Shown: positions 50,561 through 61,067, counted from the first letter of the stretch. The stretch: 62,000 bases of DNA from Symbiodinium natans (GCA_905221605.1 CAJNDS010000768.1:208359-270358), one strand, 5' to 3'. Numbers and translations are program-made. Notes: generated by a model not told the origin, from the sequence alone.

Positions 50561-51497
50561 TTTGCAAGACTTTGACCTTGAACTGAAGGGTTTCCATGTC
50601 TAGCACAAACTGCGCAGTAGTTTGCTACACTGCCTGCTGCCCAGGTGATGCTACAAATCATTCTCTCTGTAGACTGGCTACATTGAAGGGTGTGAAACTG
50701 TGCCGCACAGCTCATGCTCGTTGAAACGCAGCGGGGATGAGCTCAAAGGTGCAGTCTTCATGTTTCGGAGGCTGTGCGTCAAGAACAATGTAACAACGAC
50801 CCAATAACACTGAAACTTGATTGGACTCGGACTACTTTGGAAAGGTTGGCCTTGCGTTGCTCTTATTCCGGTATGGGGTTCCGAACGCTCGACACAGCGC
50901 ACGGTACGCAACACCTGGTGTGGTTTGTGAGCCTCTCACGTTTGTCCCGTCGTGTGGGGCAGTGGGGCCTCGCTGGTGGGCTCCGTGCTCGGTAATCTTG
51001 GAGATAGAAACTCCCTGCACCTCTCATATGCTTCTCAAAGCAATAATAATATGCATCATAATACTTGACACTCCCGCCGCTTCCAAAGCTGATGCGCTTG
51101 AGTTCTGACTCTGCATGACACTTCTAAACAAGACCTGCTTATGTCAACCCTCCATACTCGATGTCAACTTTCCATCGTTAGCTAGATCTGTAAAAATTTG
51201 TTCGAGCCTATGTATACGAGCCGGTCATCTAATGGTCTAGAAGAATCCCAAGTCGTGTGGTGTAGCAGAAGAGTCGCGTGATTTAAATTGAGGAGGTTGT
51301 CGGAGAAGAGTTGCGCCTTTTAGTTGATTGCACGGATGACTGTTTCATTACTTGATGCTGTTGTGCCACTGGATGGGTGATGGGGTATGTCCTTGCATGC
51401 CATTTTATTTAGGGGGTCGATGTAGATACTAATATGTAGATGCATGTACATCAGAAAATACAAAGCACGCATACAAGCATGCTTACCCGGGCACCCC

Positions 51498-51650
51498 TCA
51501 TGCGTGTGGAGCCCTGCAAGCTTCTTGACGTATTCTGGGAAGGTACTGAGCAGTCCTCAGGGACTGCAGCACCAGGGCGAGATCATCCGCCTGCGAAGCA
51601 GAGCCACGGCCACCACGCCGCATCCTATAGTCAACCGCAGACCGGGGCCA
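51498..51650 (-). CDS. Hypothetical terminal exon
   Basis: Reads DYRMRRGGRGSASQADDLAL then VLQSLRTAQYLPRIRQEACR and ends RAPHA-stop. An upstream open frame extends to 51893, but its composition is less convincing. Confidence 0.45.
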   Translation of the reverse strand, partial: WPRSAVDYRMRRGGRGSASQADDLALVLQSLRTAQYLPRIRQEACRAPHA

Positions 51651-51903
51651 ACAGGCCCTGTGGGGATGCGACAAAATCATTTGTCTAACCCAGAGAAGCA
51701 ATACTTGAAAGGAACTCCTTTTAAGAGCCCGGTTGTCATGATCCAGGCACGTCGGTGCCAAGCAAGTCCCGGAATCCTGACCGTCTAATGAAGTCCCTGG
51801 GTGCATCCTGCACCTCAGCGGCTTGTTAGAAAAGGTGCGTGGCGGTCGGACTGTACCAAAGAAGGAGACCTTCACCTGTTGACCTATGCACACGTGGCCC
51901 GCT

Positions 51904-52002
51904 ACCCTACACCCTACACCCTACACCCAAAACCCTAAACCCTACACCCGAAACCCTAAACCCTAAACCCTAAACCCGAAACCCTAAACCCTAAACCCTA
52001 AA
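51904..52002 (-). repeat. Telomeric block with CCCTACA units
   Basis: CCCTACA at left, CCCGAAA twice, standard units at right. Confidence 0.95.
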
Positions 52003-52013
52003 GGCGGCCCCAG

Positions 52014-52507
52014 GCCTCGATCGGCGATTTGCTGAAGAGGCTCTGGAGCAAAGCTGGGGGCACGCGCTCGCAAACGTACCTGCTGGTGAGGGCCGTGCTG
52101 TGGGGCTCAGGTCGGGCTTTCTTCTGGGCCGCTGGGAGTTGGATACCTTTTACACTCTAGGTGTAGCGGGCACAACATCTGCATGAGACGGATTCTGCAT
52201 AAAGACTGTGCAAGGTCGGAATTGCTGTGTGCGGGCAGCGTGGCCGCTGGCGCCGGAGGTCGTGGTTCTCATCGGAAAAACTTTTTGGGTATTCTTGGAC
52301 TTGACAAATCGCGCTCCAGGGGGTCACGGTGTTCAAAACCTCTTGCGGTGCAGAACCAACGCAGAACCAACTGCCGCTTTTGGGCCTTGGATCGTGCTCC
52401 TGCTGAGAGTGGCAGTTTGCGATGCGCCGCTGTCGGGGTCGTTCACTGCTGGAGGTCTACGATGGCAAAATGAGGCGATTAAGCACGAAAGCCAGGCAAC
52501 GCTATGA
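52014..52507 (+). CDS. Hypothetical exons following a telomeric block
   Basis: After the block at 51904-52002 comes ggccccag|GCC and a frame reading ASIGDLLKRLWSKAGG..., with possible donors at CTG|gtgagg and further on. A second open segment (52208-52507) reads WPLAPEVVVLIGKTFWVFLD... and ends in TGA 67 bp before the next ATG. The hydrophobic stretches suggest a membrane protein. The internal splice between the parts is not resolved. Confidence 0.4.
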
Positions 52508-52574
52508 AATAGGTGCGAGGATCCTGCAAACTCGATAAACATCTGTACTTGTCTATAAACTGTTTTGGCTCAGC

Positions 52575-53767
52575 ATGGTCCTAGCTGTGCGGGGGCTTGA
52601 GTTTTTGTCACCCCCTTCAACCAGTCAAGTGAGTCACCCCAAACCCTAAACCCTAAACCCTAAACCCTAAACCCTAAACCCTAAACCCTAAACCCCAAAC
52701 CCGAAGTGGGCACTGGGTCAACACTGCGGGATGCCGCTTCAGCGACTTGAACTGCCGCAGCCTGGGAGCCACGCAGGCACAAATGGGGGGTGTCCGGAAA
52801 TAGGGTTTAGGGTTTAGGGTTTAGGGTTTAGGGTTTAGGGTTTAGGGTTTAGGGTTTAGGGTTTAGGGTTTAGGGTTTAGGGTTTAGGGTCCCTTGAAAG
52901 GGATTCTCTACTATTTGGGATATAAACGGGGTACCCCTATTTTGGGACATACCCAAATCGGCTCGAGCACAAGGTCCTGCGAACCTGATTGCGCTCTCAC
53001 TCCCCACTGCCCTGAAGTGAAGATCCTGCAATTAAGCGTCTGGAGTCCCTGCAAGCAGCCGCCTGGCACACCAAAAACAGGCAGAACCACCGAACCCCTG
53101 AACCCTAAAGCCCCAAAACGTCCTTTTTGGTGCCCGGGGGGCATCTCCATCGAAGTCTTTGGACTGGACGCCGGAAGCGCGGCCGCAACCGGAGACGGAG
53201 CCATCTGCGTGGAAGCACCTGCCTCCAGCAAAGGGTGGGGAGAGGCCAGGACTTGGGAGTTCGATGGGCTTAGGATGATTTTTGTAGGGTTCAGGATTCA
53301 GGGTTTAGGGTTTAGGGCTTAGGGTTTAGGGTTTTCTGGTTCAGTCATCCTTGCGTAGGTTTTGTGAGGATTGCCGATGCCTGTTGTGCAGCAGTCTGCG
53401 GGCTTCATGTAAACCCTAAACCCTAAACCCTAAACCCTAAACTGTAAAAACCCTAAACCCTAAACCCTAAACCCCATTTCATTGCTTTGGGGGTGCAGGG
53501 GTGGGACACTTCGGCTTCGAACTTGCATGGCGGAAGATAGACCCACAATTACTACTTTCGTCCAAGGGCTGTGCACCTGCCACATCAAGCATTTGCCTTA
53601 GGCTGCGTAGATGTATATGGAGCTCTGGATTTAGCGGCTTAGCCCACACCAGTCAAGACCTTGGCTCTTGGTTGATTGTCGACCAATATGGCCACTGTCG
53701 TCACAAAACTCTGAGTTTTGAATTGTCGCACACGTGGGCTCAATGGGATTCCAGATATGGAGCATGA
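52575..53767 (+). CDS. Hypothetical protein, five exons, telomeric repeat in all four introns
   Basis: Unrecognised protein of 259 codons. Exons: 52575-52628 (MVLAVRGLEFLSPPSTSQ), 52707-52789, 52974-53283, 53345-53408, 53499-53767, ending in TGA. Introns of 78, 184, 61 and 90 bp run gtgagt...gaag, gtgtcc...caag, gtaggg...tcag and gtaaac...gcag. All phases agree and no in-frame stop occurs. Intron 2 is a MITE with a telomeric block inside it; the others are mostly telomeric repeat. Exon 4 carries a cysteine cluster CEDCRCLLC; the last exon ends in a W/H/R-rich segment. TTTTGGCTCAG directly precedes the ATG. Caveats: if the 3rd and 4th insertions are deleted between their short direct repeats, a different frame stays open through exon 4, and an antisense frame at 53270-53115 is also open. 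Confidence 0.55.
52637..52701 (-). repeat. Telomeric block, CCCTAAA
   Basis: Eight units in intron 1 of the five-exon gene. Confidence 0.97.
52790..52958. mobile_element. MITE family 4 with a telomeric block inside
   Basis: Left end GTCCGGAAATAGGG runs straight into TTTAGGG repeats; the right half GGGTCCCTTGAAAGGG ... GGGGTACCCCTATTTTGGG is intact. Occupies intron 2 of the five-exon gene. Confidence 0.7.
52800..52890 (+). repeat. Telomeric block, TTTAGGG
   Basis: Twelve perfect units inside MITE family 4 and intron 2. Confidence 0.98.
53298..53334 (+). repeat. Telomeric block, TTTAGGG
   Basis: Five units with one CTTAGGG; intron 3. GGTTCAG on both sides. Confidence 0.95.
53410..53475 (-). 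repeat. Telomeric block, CCCTAAA
   Basis: Nine units broken once by CTGTAAAAA; intron 4. Confidence 0.97.
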
Positions 53768-54561
53768 CAGGGCCATAACTCGGATGTTGCTGGACCAAAC
53801 TATGCCCAAGTGAGCTGGCCCCGACAACAGCTCATGACGCTGTAGGACAAGAACCCCTACAACGGAAACCGGAAGCAAGAAATCACACCCGCTAACTTGG
53901 ATCCCAAAACCCCGAACACGAAGCTCTAAGCATGACAGAGGATATGCTGGCGCATGCACCGGCGACGGCGGCTTCTGCACCGGCCTTGGAAGCTGTGGAC
54001 TCAGCATGTTAAGGTGCAGGAACTCAGGGCTCGACCCTAACCTCAAGGTTGCGGCTTTTGCAAGTTCATACAGTATTCGAGTGGTCAAAGCAGCCAAAGG
54101 CACACCCAATCCTCGAAGTTCATGCTACCTCCGCCGTTCTGTTATCACCCCGGCGGACCGAACCTCTAAAAGCAGCTTCTCTCAGCGCGCCCCCAGCAAG
54201 CATGACCGTAAATACCCAGTCCATATACTCCCATTGTTGCAAGTGCCAAGCGCGAGTGGTCCGTCTTTGATGTATGTACAGCAAGAACGTGGCCAGTATC
54301 CGTCCAAGACCACTTCATCTCTTTTTTCTGCAAGATCATATCATCGTTGCGTGCATTCCTTGTATTCCCTACGAAGCGCACACTTCTCGCTTCCTCATGC
54401 TACGCCAATGCGCGATGCAACCTTTTTGTGAGTGACATGAACAAACTGAGTGTCAGTACAAGGGTGGGGGATCATCATTCCTGAGCAAAGGATTACTGTC
54501 AAAGGCACCGAACATTACCAACCCCCACCTCGCCCCCCCCCCCCCCCACCAAAAAAAAAAA

Positions 54562-54640
54562 CATTACATTACATTACATTGCATTGCATTACAGTACGTT
54601 ACGATACATTACATTACACTACAGTGCATTACCTTACATT
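54562..54640. repeat. (ATTAC)n pentanucleotide repeat
   Basis: ATTACATTACATTACATTGC and variants. Confidence 0.9.
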
Positions 54641-54658
54641 ATGTACGAAGGTTCTTAC

Positions 54659-54716
54659 GAAAACCCTGACGGACACGAAGTCTTTCTTCCGGCTCAGAGC
54701 GGCGCTCCTTGGGAGC
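54659..54716 (-). CDS. 19-codon exon with strong splice sites
   Basis: aggctccccag|, APKERRSEPEERLRVRQGF, |gtaaga. Highly charged. Telomeric repeat lies about 25-55 bp upstream on this strand. Confidence 0.5.
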
Positions 54717-54768
54717 CTGGGGAGCCTCCGACGTGTCAACTCTAAGCCCTAAACCCCGGTTTGACATC

Positions 54769-54893
54769 TAGGGTTTAGGGTTTAGGGTTCAGGGTTCAGG
54801 GTTCAGGGTTCAGGGTTCAGGGTTTAGGGTTTAGGGTTTAGGGTTTAGGGTTTGGGGTTTGGGGTTTGGGGTTTGGGGTTTGGGGTTTAGGGG
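54769..54893 (+). repeat. Telomeric block with TTCAGGG and TTTGGGG patches
   Basis: Standard, then five TTCAGGG, standard, then five TTTGGGG, then standard. Confidence 0.97.
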
Positions 54894-55731
54894 GCGAGCT
54901 CGATGTCTTGCTCTTGCCCCTTTAAGTCATCTCAACTGCCTGCGTAGGGACGCAGGTTTAAGGCGCCACCCCTTGTTTTGTGAAGAGCGGGGGTATGCGC
55001 CGAGATCATCCGGTCAGACCTGACTTCGAAACATCCACCCCCACACCCTGCTACGACTTGAAAGCCCGAAGCCTCGCAAATTATGAGACCTTGCAAACAT
55101 CATCGAAACCTAAAGGCCTAAAGCCCATGGCGCCTGCCGCACCTCCTTGACAAGGGCGGGCTTCTTCAGCCTTCCACAGGTGAAAGGTGCTAGGCCAGGT
55201 TTGCAGGCTTGGGTTTGGGGGGGGTGCTTATTTGATATGTCTCCAAAACGCCTTGCAGCATTAGTACCAGGAATGTCAACAAGGAAGATGCGCTAACGAG
55301 GTGCAAGGAACCAATAGTTCTCAAGTTTCCAAGCCTTACAACGAGGTCCAAAAGGCCAAGCAAATTCAAAGCTGCTGCATGAAGCAAAAGCCGGCTCTGA
55401 AGGGCCCTGCTAGAGTTGCTGGGCTTCGGGAGACTTTGGGTTTGCTCGGCGGCCACTCGGCCATCGGGGTGTGTTGAGTCTTACTGAACTGGCATCCTTC
55501 CGTTTCGCCCAAAACAGCAAAGAACGGCCTCTGCATCACCGTGCTCAGAGCCGCGCAGCACAAAACCCTAAAGCCCGAGCCCCTGAAAGCCATACGAAGA
55601 ATCGGAGCCTGAGAAGCTCTTCTCTCAGGGACAGGGCATCCTTGTTGCTGCCCTGGTCCTCGGCTTAGGTCCAACATGGGCAATGTCATCAGATTGGGGA
55701 TCTAAGTGTGGGTTGCCGCAACAGCCCTGTT

Positions 55732-55827
55732 CTAAAACTGTTTACTTATACGAAAGCTGGCTAGTCCGAAACTCCTAAACTCCTCAGGCGGGACTTGAAC
55801 CGGTTTCGGGCCAGAGCGGCCTAGTAG
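55732..55827 (-). CDS. Terminal exon after a telomeric block
   Basis: CCCTAAA block on this strand, cctcctgaag|, then LLGRSGPKPVQVPPEEFRSF, GLASFRISKQF and TAG. 31 codons plus stop. Confidence 0.5.
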   Translation of the reverse strand, partial: LLGRSGPKPVQVPPEEFRSFGLASFRISKQF

Positions 55828-55835
55828 CTTCAGGA

Positions 55836-55878
55836 GGTTTAGGGTTTAGGGTTTAGGGTTTAGGGTTTAGAGTTTAGG
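55836..55878 (+). repeat. Telomeric block, TTTAGGG
   Basis: Five to six units; divergent exons lie on both sides (55732-55827 minus, 55886-56128 plus). Confidence 0.95.
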
Positions 55879-55885
55879 AGCCTAG

Positions 55886-56128
55886 GACCTTTTTTGAAGA
55901 CATTTGGAGATCCACGGGGGCTGCTGTTCACACACATTGTGGACGATCGGGTTGAGGTTTGGACTGAAGCCCTGGCCATGTTGCCGGACAACACAACACC
56001 CCGGAAAACCCTTTTCCGGCAAGGCTTCTCAAATTCCCTCAGATCCCGATCCCCGAACCTTGACTCCCAAACCTTGCTTTGCAAAGAACCGGCGGTTCTC
56101 CAAAACACTCACAGCACGCGGGGATCAG
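55886..56128 (+). CDS. Hypothetical 80-codon exon after a telomeric block
   Basis: Follows gagcctag| just right of the block 55836-55878. Reads PFLKTFGDPRGLLFTHIVDD, RVEVWTEALAMLPDNTTPRK and on, ending near ATCAG|gttcgc. A TAG-type acceptor close to the array. Confidence 0.5.
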
Positions 56129-56711
56129 GTTCGCAAGACTGATCAACAGATGCTGTGTCCATCGTCAACTGAGTCCATGGCCAACAAGGGAAGAAGTGCA
56201 TCCACATCTGCTAGGGCCGCGTCGTACTTTTCCAACCTCAAGACGTAGCTGCCGAAGATCCCTTAGGCTAGGCCCTTAGCGTTGCTAGGTCATTCCCCGT
56301 AACCCTACCATTAAGCAGACACAGCTCGTGTGTGCTCTTCTCCCATTGCATTATCCGCAGTGACATTTCGTGGAAGCTAGTTTCGAAAAGGCACCTTTCA
56401 CTCATGTCATGTAACTTGCCGATACACGTACCAGTACAATCTAAGCTACCTCATGGGCACAGCTGTTCGTACCGAATGAGCCTTTCGTTTCATCGTTGGG
56501 ATTCAGGCCTTCTTTTATTTCACGGTAGCTAGATGTCATTGCATACGGAATACGGAAGCGCAACCAAGGTAAGCAGTTCTCAACGCTGAGACATCAAGCC
56601 CGCCCATGGTGGAAGGTGACGTGAACCGCATTAAGCCGCACATGCACTCGCGCCCGGCCCCACAGCTGGGATATTCTCCAAAATCATGTACTTAGATCAT
56701 CCCCTAGAGTC

Positions 56712-56752
56712 CAAACCCTAAACCCCTAAACCCCTAAACCCTAAACCTAAAC
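56712..56752 (-). repeat. Telomeric block, degenerate CCCTAAA
   Basis: CCCCTAAA and CCTAAA units; before the 56761 exon. Confidence 0.9.
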
Positions 56753-56760
56753 ACCGACAG

Positions 56761-56907
56761 GAACCACGCACTTATGTTCTCAGAAAAGGGGCTCTTTCCG
56801 AGCCAGGGCCCGCCGATACAGCGCCTGTCATCAAAGATGGAATGTCCACAGCAATACATCTGTGTTCTGAGAAACCTTCCTTACAGACTCAAGCGCTCCA
56901 TACATAC
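56761..56907 (+). CDS. 49-codon exon between a telomeric block and a microsatellite
   Basis: acaccgacag|, EPRTYVLRKGALSEPGPADT, APVIKDGMSTAIHLCSEKPS, LQTQALHTY, |gtacgt. The donor is part of the (GTAC/TATG) microsatellite. Phase 0 at the end. Confidence 0.5.
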
Positions 56908-57142
56908 GTACGTACGTACATACATACATAGAAACATGCATGCATAAATTAACAATTATATATATATATATATAGATATACATATCAAATGCAGATGATG
57001 TATACATACATCACATAACAAATGTATGTATGTATGTATGTATGTATGTATGTATGTATGTATGTATGTATGTATGTATGTATGTCTGTATGTATGTATG
57101 TATGTGTATATACATATATATATACATATATATATATATAGG
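56905..57142. repeat. (TATG)n, (GTAC)n and (TA)n microsatellites
   Basis: Compound tetranucleotide repeat flanked by TA runs. No gene seen between 56910 and 57200. Confidence 0.95.
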
Positions 57143-57250
57143 AGTCTGAATATATACACATATGTATGTTGCCTCTTGAACGCTCAAGGAATGTGAAGAT
57201 ATGTCACTTCAGGGTTATTGGCTGCAGGTCGTGCAGGCCACGGGCCAGGA

Positions 57251-57313
57251 GAGTTTAGGGTTAGAGTTTAGGGTTTTAGGTTTAGGGTTTAGGGTTTAGG
57301 GTTTTGGGTTTTG
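57251..57313 (+). repeat. Telomeric block, degenerate TTTAGGG
   Basis: TTAGAGTTTAGGG and TTTTGGG variants. Confidence 0.9.
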
Positions 57314-57597
57314 GACCTTTCGAGGGCCTTTCGAACTTGCGGGCTGCTGCAAGACGCCCAACATTCCATTAACTGTGTCGGGGGGTTCCTGAAACTTCTG
57401 GGTTTTACAAGGAACAGCTCCCAAGATCTAAGATTGTGTGGTGGACCTTTTCCGCCTTTTCCCCGCAAGCAGAGAGGTCTGGCGCAGAGGACCCCAAGCC
57501 TGAGCCATCCTGCAGACTCTCTATAGATGAACGTGTCATGCGTAGCGAATGACTGCGGGCCGTTTTTTTTGGGGGCCGTTGCTTGTAATGTGTGCAC
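57289..57597 (-). CDS. Hypothetical ORF entering a telomeric block
   Basis: 102-codon frame with LRSWELFLVKPRSFRNPPTQ then LMECWASCSSPQVRKALERS, ending in the block. The plus strand (57311-57526) is also open. Confidence 0.3.
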   Translation of the reverse strand: MHTLQATAPKKNGPQSFATHDTFIYRESAGWLRLGVLCARPLCLRGKGGKGPPHNLRSWELFLVKPRSFRNPPTQLMECWASCSSPQVRKALERSKTQNPKP

Positions 57598-58518
57598 ACG
57601 GACCCTTTGTCAGAGAGTAGCCAAGTGACTTGCTGGCCATTCTGGAGCCCTGAAAGGATACAGCTTCCAGACTTGCTCGTGGCTCCTTTTCGTTTGCTAA
57701 AGGGATGGTGCTGTGTGCTGCTTCCTTGCACTGAGACATCACATCACTTCTCTGTGGGGGAGGGGGTGTCGCCTAGGACCTAAAGACTTCTTGGGGTCCT
57801 CAGGAATCCGACGATACCCGCCGGGGCCATGATGGGCACGTGCAGCCGTCTGCAAGGCACTGCCAGGCAGCGCATGTGGAATTCGACTTTACATGCACGA
57901 CATAATATACTAGTATACGACGGCCAGAATTAATCAACTGTCAGCTACAATTCGTCGCTTTACCCACACATGCTGCGGCTGCCATCGCTTGCGTCATTCG
58001 GCAATGCCTCAGCAAGAACTCAGGGCGTGCTCAGCCCAACAGTGAGATTTGACTGTTCAGGAACAACACAGTGTGGACACGAATGGCACACCACGCTGTC
58101 ATCAAAGGCTGTGTTCCAAACCTTAAGCCCTGTAAACTAAACCTCAGACCAAAAATAAACCAGCTGCTCATATCACCAAGTGGCCCGACCTGCAGCCCGG
58201 GCAGGCTAACAAATTTCGTGCGCGGCCCGCGGCCCAAACAGTCTGCGCTGCCACGGTGTCGGGCAGAAGAAACTTCTCAAGCGTCTCGAGGGGTTTAGGG
58301 GGGGCGGGGGGGGGGGGGGCGGGGCGGAGATTTTTGTTAGTACTTTTTTCTTTTTTGTTGGTACTTTAGGGGTCGAGGCTGGGGGATCGCTCAGTACCTG
58401 TTCTTATTCGCGCAGGCAGACGGTTGGAGATCACAGGTCATCTCAGCGTGGTGACTGGCTAGATGAGAAGGCGCACAAGCCACAGAACCCTTATGGCAGA
58501 CGGGCTGAGGGTTTCTAG

Positions 58519-58860
58519 GTGTACAGCATAGGAGCAGCTCCCAAACCCTGCTATTTCTTATGTCTGACCCCGTTTTGGCTGCGGTTTTCTTGTTTCAGCG
58601 ACTCGTTCACCATACGAGGATTTATTGGCAACTTCGCTATGCTTCCACATTCAAGCGGTTTGCCTAGGCGAGAAGCTGATTTCAGGGAAGAACAAACCTG
58701 TTACCAGCCAGAGCATCCATGCTCGAGCGATGACAACGTCCATGACAGCAGTGCATCCATTGGCCAGAGCATCCATGCCCGCACGCCCCCCGCCCTGAAA
58801 TTTGGGTGCAAGCCCGAATATCTTGCACCCTACGCCCTAAAGCCTCAACCCAAGCCCTAA
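58519..58860 (+). CDS. Hypothetical ORF, 113 codons
   Basis: Contains RFSCFSDSFTIRGFIGNFAM, then a polar stretch with REEQTCYQPEHPCSSDDNVH. The end is KPQPKP at a degenerate telomeric trace. Borders uncertain. Confidence 0.35.
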   Translation: MYSIGAAPKPCYFLCLTPFWLRFSCFSDSFTIRGFIGNFAMLPHSSGLPRREADFREEQTCYQPEHPCSSDDNVHDSSASIGQSIHARTPPALKFGCKPEYLAPYALKPQPKP

Positions 58861-59104
58861 ACAGAAATTCGTGCCAACCCCAAAACCCTGAAAACGGATA
58901 TCTTCAACGCAAGCCCGAAACAGCAAAATGTGCCCGAAAACTCGAAACGCTGGCCATGTAAAAACAGCCGGTCCGGGTCGGGGCAACCTTCTTCTGCTCT
59001 GTACCCGAGGTAGAGAATACCCCCTCATACCCTAAGTATACCCTATTTGTACCCTAATGATACCCGAATTATACCAACTATAACTTGCATTGTAGATTCC
59101 CATT

Positions 59105-59497
59105 TTGAACATATCCCCACTACGGCGCCAAAGGCATGGACTCTGTGGAAGTGTCAGCTTCCCGGCCAGGCTAACCTTGGCAAGGAGGAGCCATCGAATT
59201 CACAAAAAAAAATCGGAGGGCACTACCGGGCCGAGGCTTGAGGACGTAGAAATGACAGGAGTTCGGGATCTTGAGGATCTTCCTCGGCACTGTTGGGAGG
59301 GGTGGCGTTTCGCGCCTTCCGTCGCAAGACTGTTGGCCAGGCCCGCTGCGTTTCTACTTCAACTTCCGGGCATGCCAATTTCAAGGTCGTCACTGGTCTA
59401 CGTAGCAGCCTCCAGCATTGCAGACAAGTCTGGCATACCGATAGGGCGGCTGCCGCCTCTACCCCGAAAACGAGCGTCGACTACCCCTGAACCCTGA
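59105..59497 (+). CDS. Hypothetical ORF, 130 codons
   Basis: The second half reads MTGVRDLEDLPRHCWEGWRF, APSVARLLARPAAFLLQLPG and MPISRSSLVYVAASSIADKS. A second plus-strand frame (59293-59490) is open too. Confidence 0.35.
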   Translation: MNISPLRRQRHGLCGSVSFPARLTLARRSHRIHKKKSEGTTGPRLEDVEMTGVRDLEDLPRHCWEGWRFAPSVARLLARPAAFLLQLPGMPISRSSLVYVAASSIADKSGIPIGRLPPLPRKRASTTPEP

Positions 59498-59592
59498 ACC
59501 CGACTTATGAAAAGGGCCAATTTTAAAGGAGCTGTTTAAAAACAACCCCTGAACCCTACTCATGAAAAGGGCAAATTTTAAAGGAGCGGCGT
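59486..59592. repeat. Two-copy tandem repeat of about 57 bp
   Basis: CCTGAACCC ... ATGAAAAGGGC ... AATTTTAAAGGAGC twice. The CCTGAACCC part is telomere-like. Confidence 0.75.
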
Positions 59593-60230
59593 CAGGTGCC
59601 CTCGGCGTTCCGCCGGGGGAGCTGGCTGTCAGGGACATCGGGCACGAAGCCATCCTGGCTTGGTCTGGGCCTTGAGATGCCTAGGGGGTTTAGGGTTTAG
59701 GGTTTAGGGTTTAGGGTTTAGGGTTTAGGGTTTAGGGTTTAGGGTTTAGGGTTTAGGGTTTAGGGTTTAGGGGAAGAAGATGCCTGGAGGTTGCAGAGTT
59801 TGGTTGTGGAGGCTTAGGTCAGGTCGCAGCTTGGTCGGCTTGTTGTTCTTAGGGGTTTCTGGTGACTGGTGTGACTCCGCCAGTGACCCCAGTTGTTGCT
59901 CGAAGGTGCATCCTAAACTCCCCGCAGCCTTGATAGTATCTAAGCCCTGACATTCTACTCGACCCCCAACAGAAGTACGCCACACGCCCTGAAGTATGGC
60001 CCGAAACCCTCAAGATTCATGAGTTGCCCCGTCGATTCGACTGCAAGAGAAACAACCTGACTTCGAACCTCGAAGCACGGCCACTGCACGGCAACTGCAG
60101 GCCAAGCTGCGTACTCTTTCCCGCGCGGAGGGCACCAGCCGCGTCCATGGAACTGCGACTTCTTGCCGTCAGGCCACTCACGGAAGCGGCCGAAGTCGCG
60201 GTCATGTGTATACGATACCTGGAGGCTCAC
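59520..60230 (-). CDS. Hypothetical gene with a telomeric intron flanked by an 8 bp repeat
   Basis: The upstream frame (60230-59955) reads DFGRFREWPDGKKSQFHGRG and on. After aatgtcag| comes TIKAAGSLGCTFEQQLGSLA ... TLQPPG, ending CCTCCAG|GC. The telomeric block follows. The next exon starts after tctcaag| (DQARMASCPMSLTASSPGGT), in phase with a GC-AG intron. AGATGCCT occurs on both sides of the block. A shorter terminal reading after gccag| (DGFVPDVPDSQLPRRNAEGT-stop) is an alternative. Confidence 0.45.
59683..59773 (+). repeat. Telomeric block, TTTAGGG, flanked by AGATGCCT
   Basis: Twelve units. AGATGCCT at 59675-59682 and 59778-59785. Confidence 0.98.
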
Positions 60231-61067
60231 AGCTTCCCTGTAATTGGCGCCCGGATCTCAGAAAAACAAACAAACGTCAACCACAAAAGAGAGGTGTCAA
60301 CAATGGGATTCTGTGCAAGGGCTCGCGAGCTACGTTGCAAAGTCCGGAGCCCCCCCCACATGAATCAACCGAGTATACATCTATGCTCCTCTTTTCAAGT
60401 CCCCTTACTTGATTGCAGCAGCTGCGACATGTAGGCGGCGCCACACGCTCTCACACTTCAATTTCGCAACTTATCACGACTTGTATTGCGAGGCCTTCGG
60501 ATGCTCGTAACGTAGTACTTGATTATGTTCGCCCTTGCGCGGGCGATTGTGTTCGGGGCAGGCTATTTCTAGGGGTCCTAAGCCCTCAGCAAACAAAAAG
60601 GTGCCATGGTACTCTGCGGTAAAGACGTTAAGAACCCTCACCTGAACATGTGAACCCTGGCCGCAGCGGAATTTGAGTTCCAAGACCATCCTGGAAACAG
60701 GTCAACAGCGGCCTCACAGAATCCCCCAACAACAGGCAAGCCAGGTTGCACAGCGCTTGTGCGGCGGACTAGCCTGGCTAACTTCCGAACCCATTAAGTG
60801 GATCTCAAGATGACTCAGAACGCTCAGACACAGAAAGCAACATGTTTACTGCCTCACTGGGCTTACAGACTTGAAAGTGCTTAATGCCGTTCAGGCAAGT
60901 GCGCCTCCTTCTTGTGAACTTTCTCGCTCTCCTGCGGAAACATGCGGCAATCTGATTGGTTGACCGTAGTCAGAATATTTCTTGGTTGAAGGGAATGTCT
61001 GAAGACATGAGAAAAGGCAAGAGAGAGAGAGAGAAAGAGCCCGAGAGGGGAACAAACGCATAACTAC

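Noticed and set aside
51220-51290. tRNA-like GGTCATCTAATGGTCTAG
   Set aside because: No B box and no cloverleaf pairing.
53115-53270. Minus-strand exon PIELPSPGLSPPFAGGRCFH...
   Set aside because: Has a fair acceptor and natural composition, but conflicts with the five-exon plus-strand model, which is supported by phase over four introns. Kept as an alternative.
55790-55830. GGACTTGAACCGG, like a tRNA T arm
   Set aside because: Stem mismatches and no room for the rest of a tRNA before the telomeric block; it lies in a good terminal exon.
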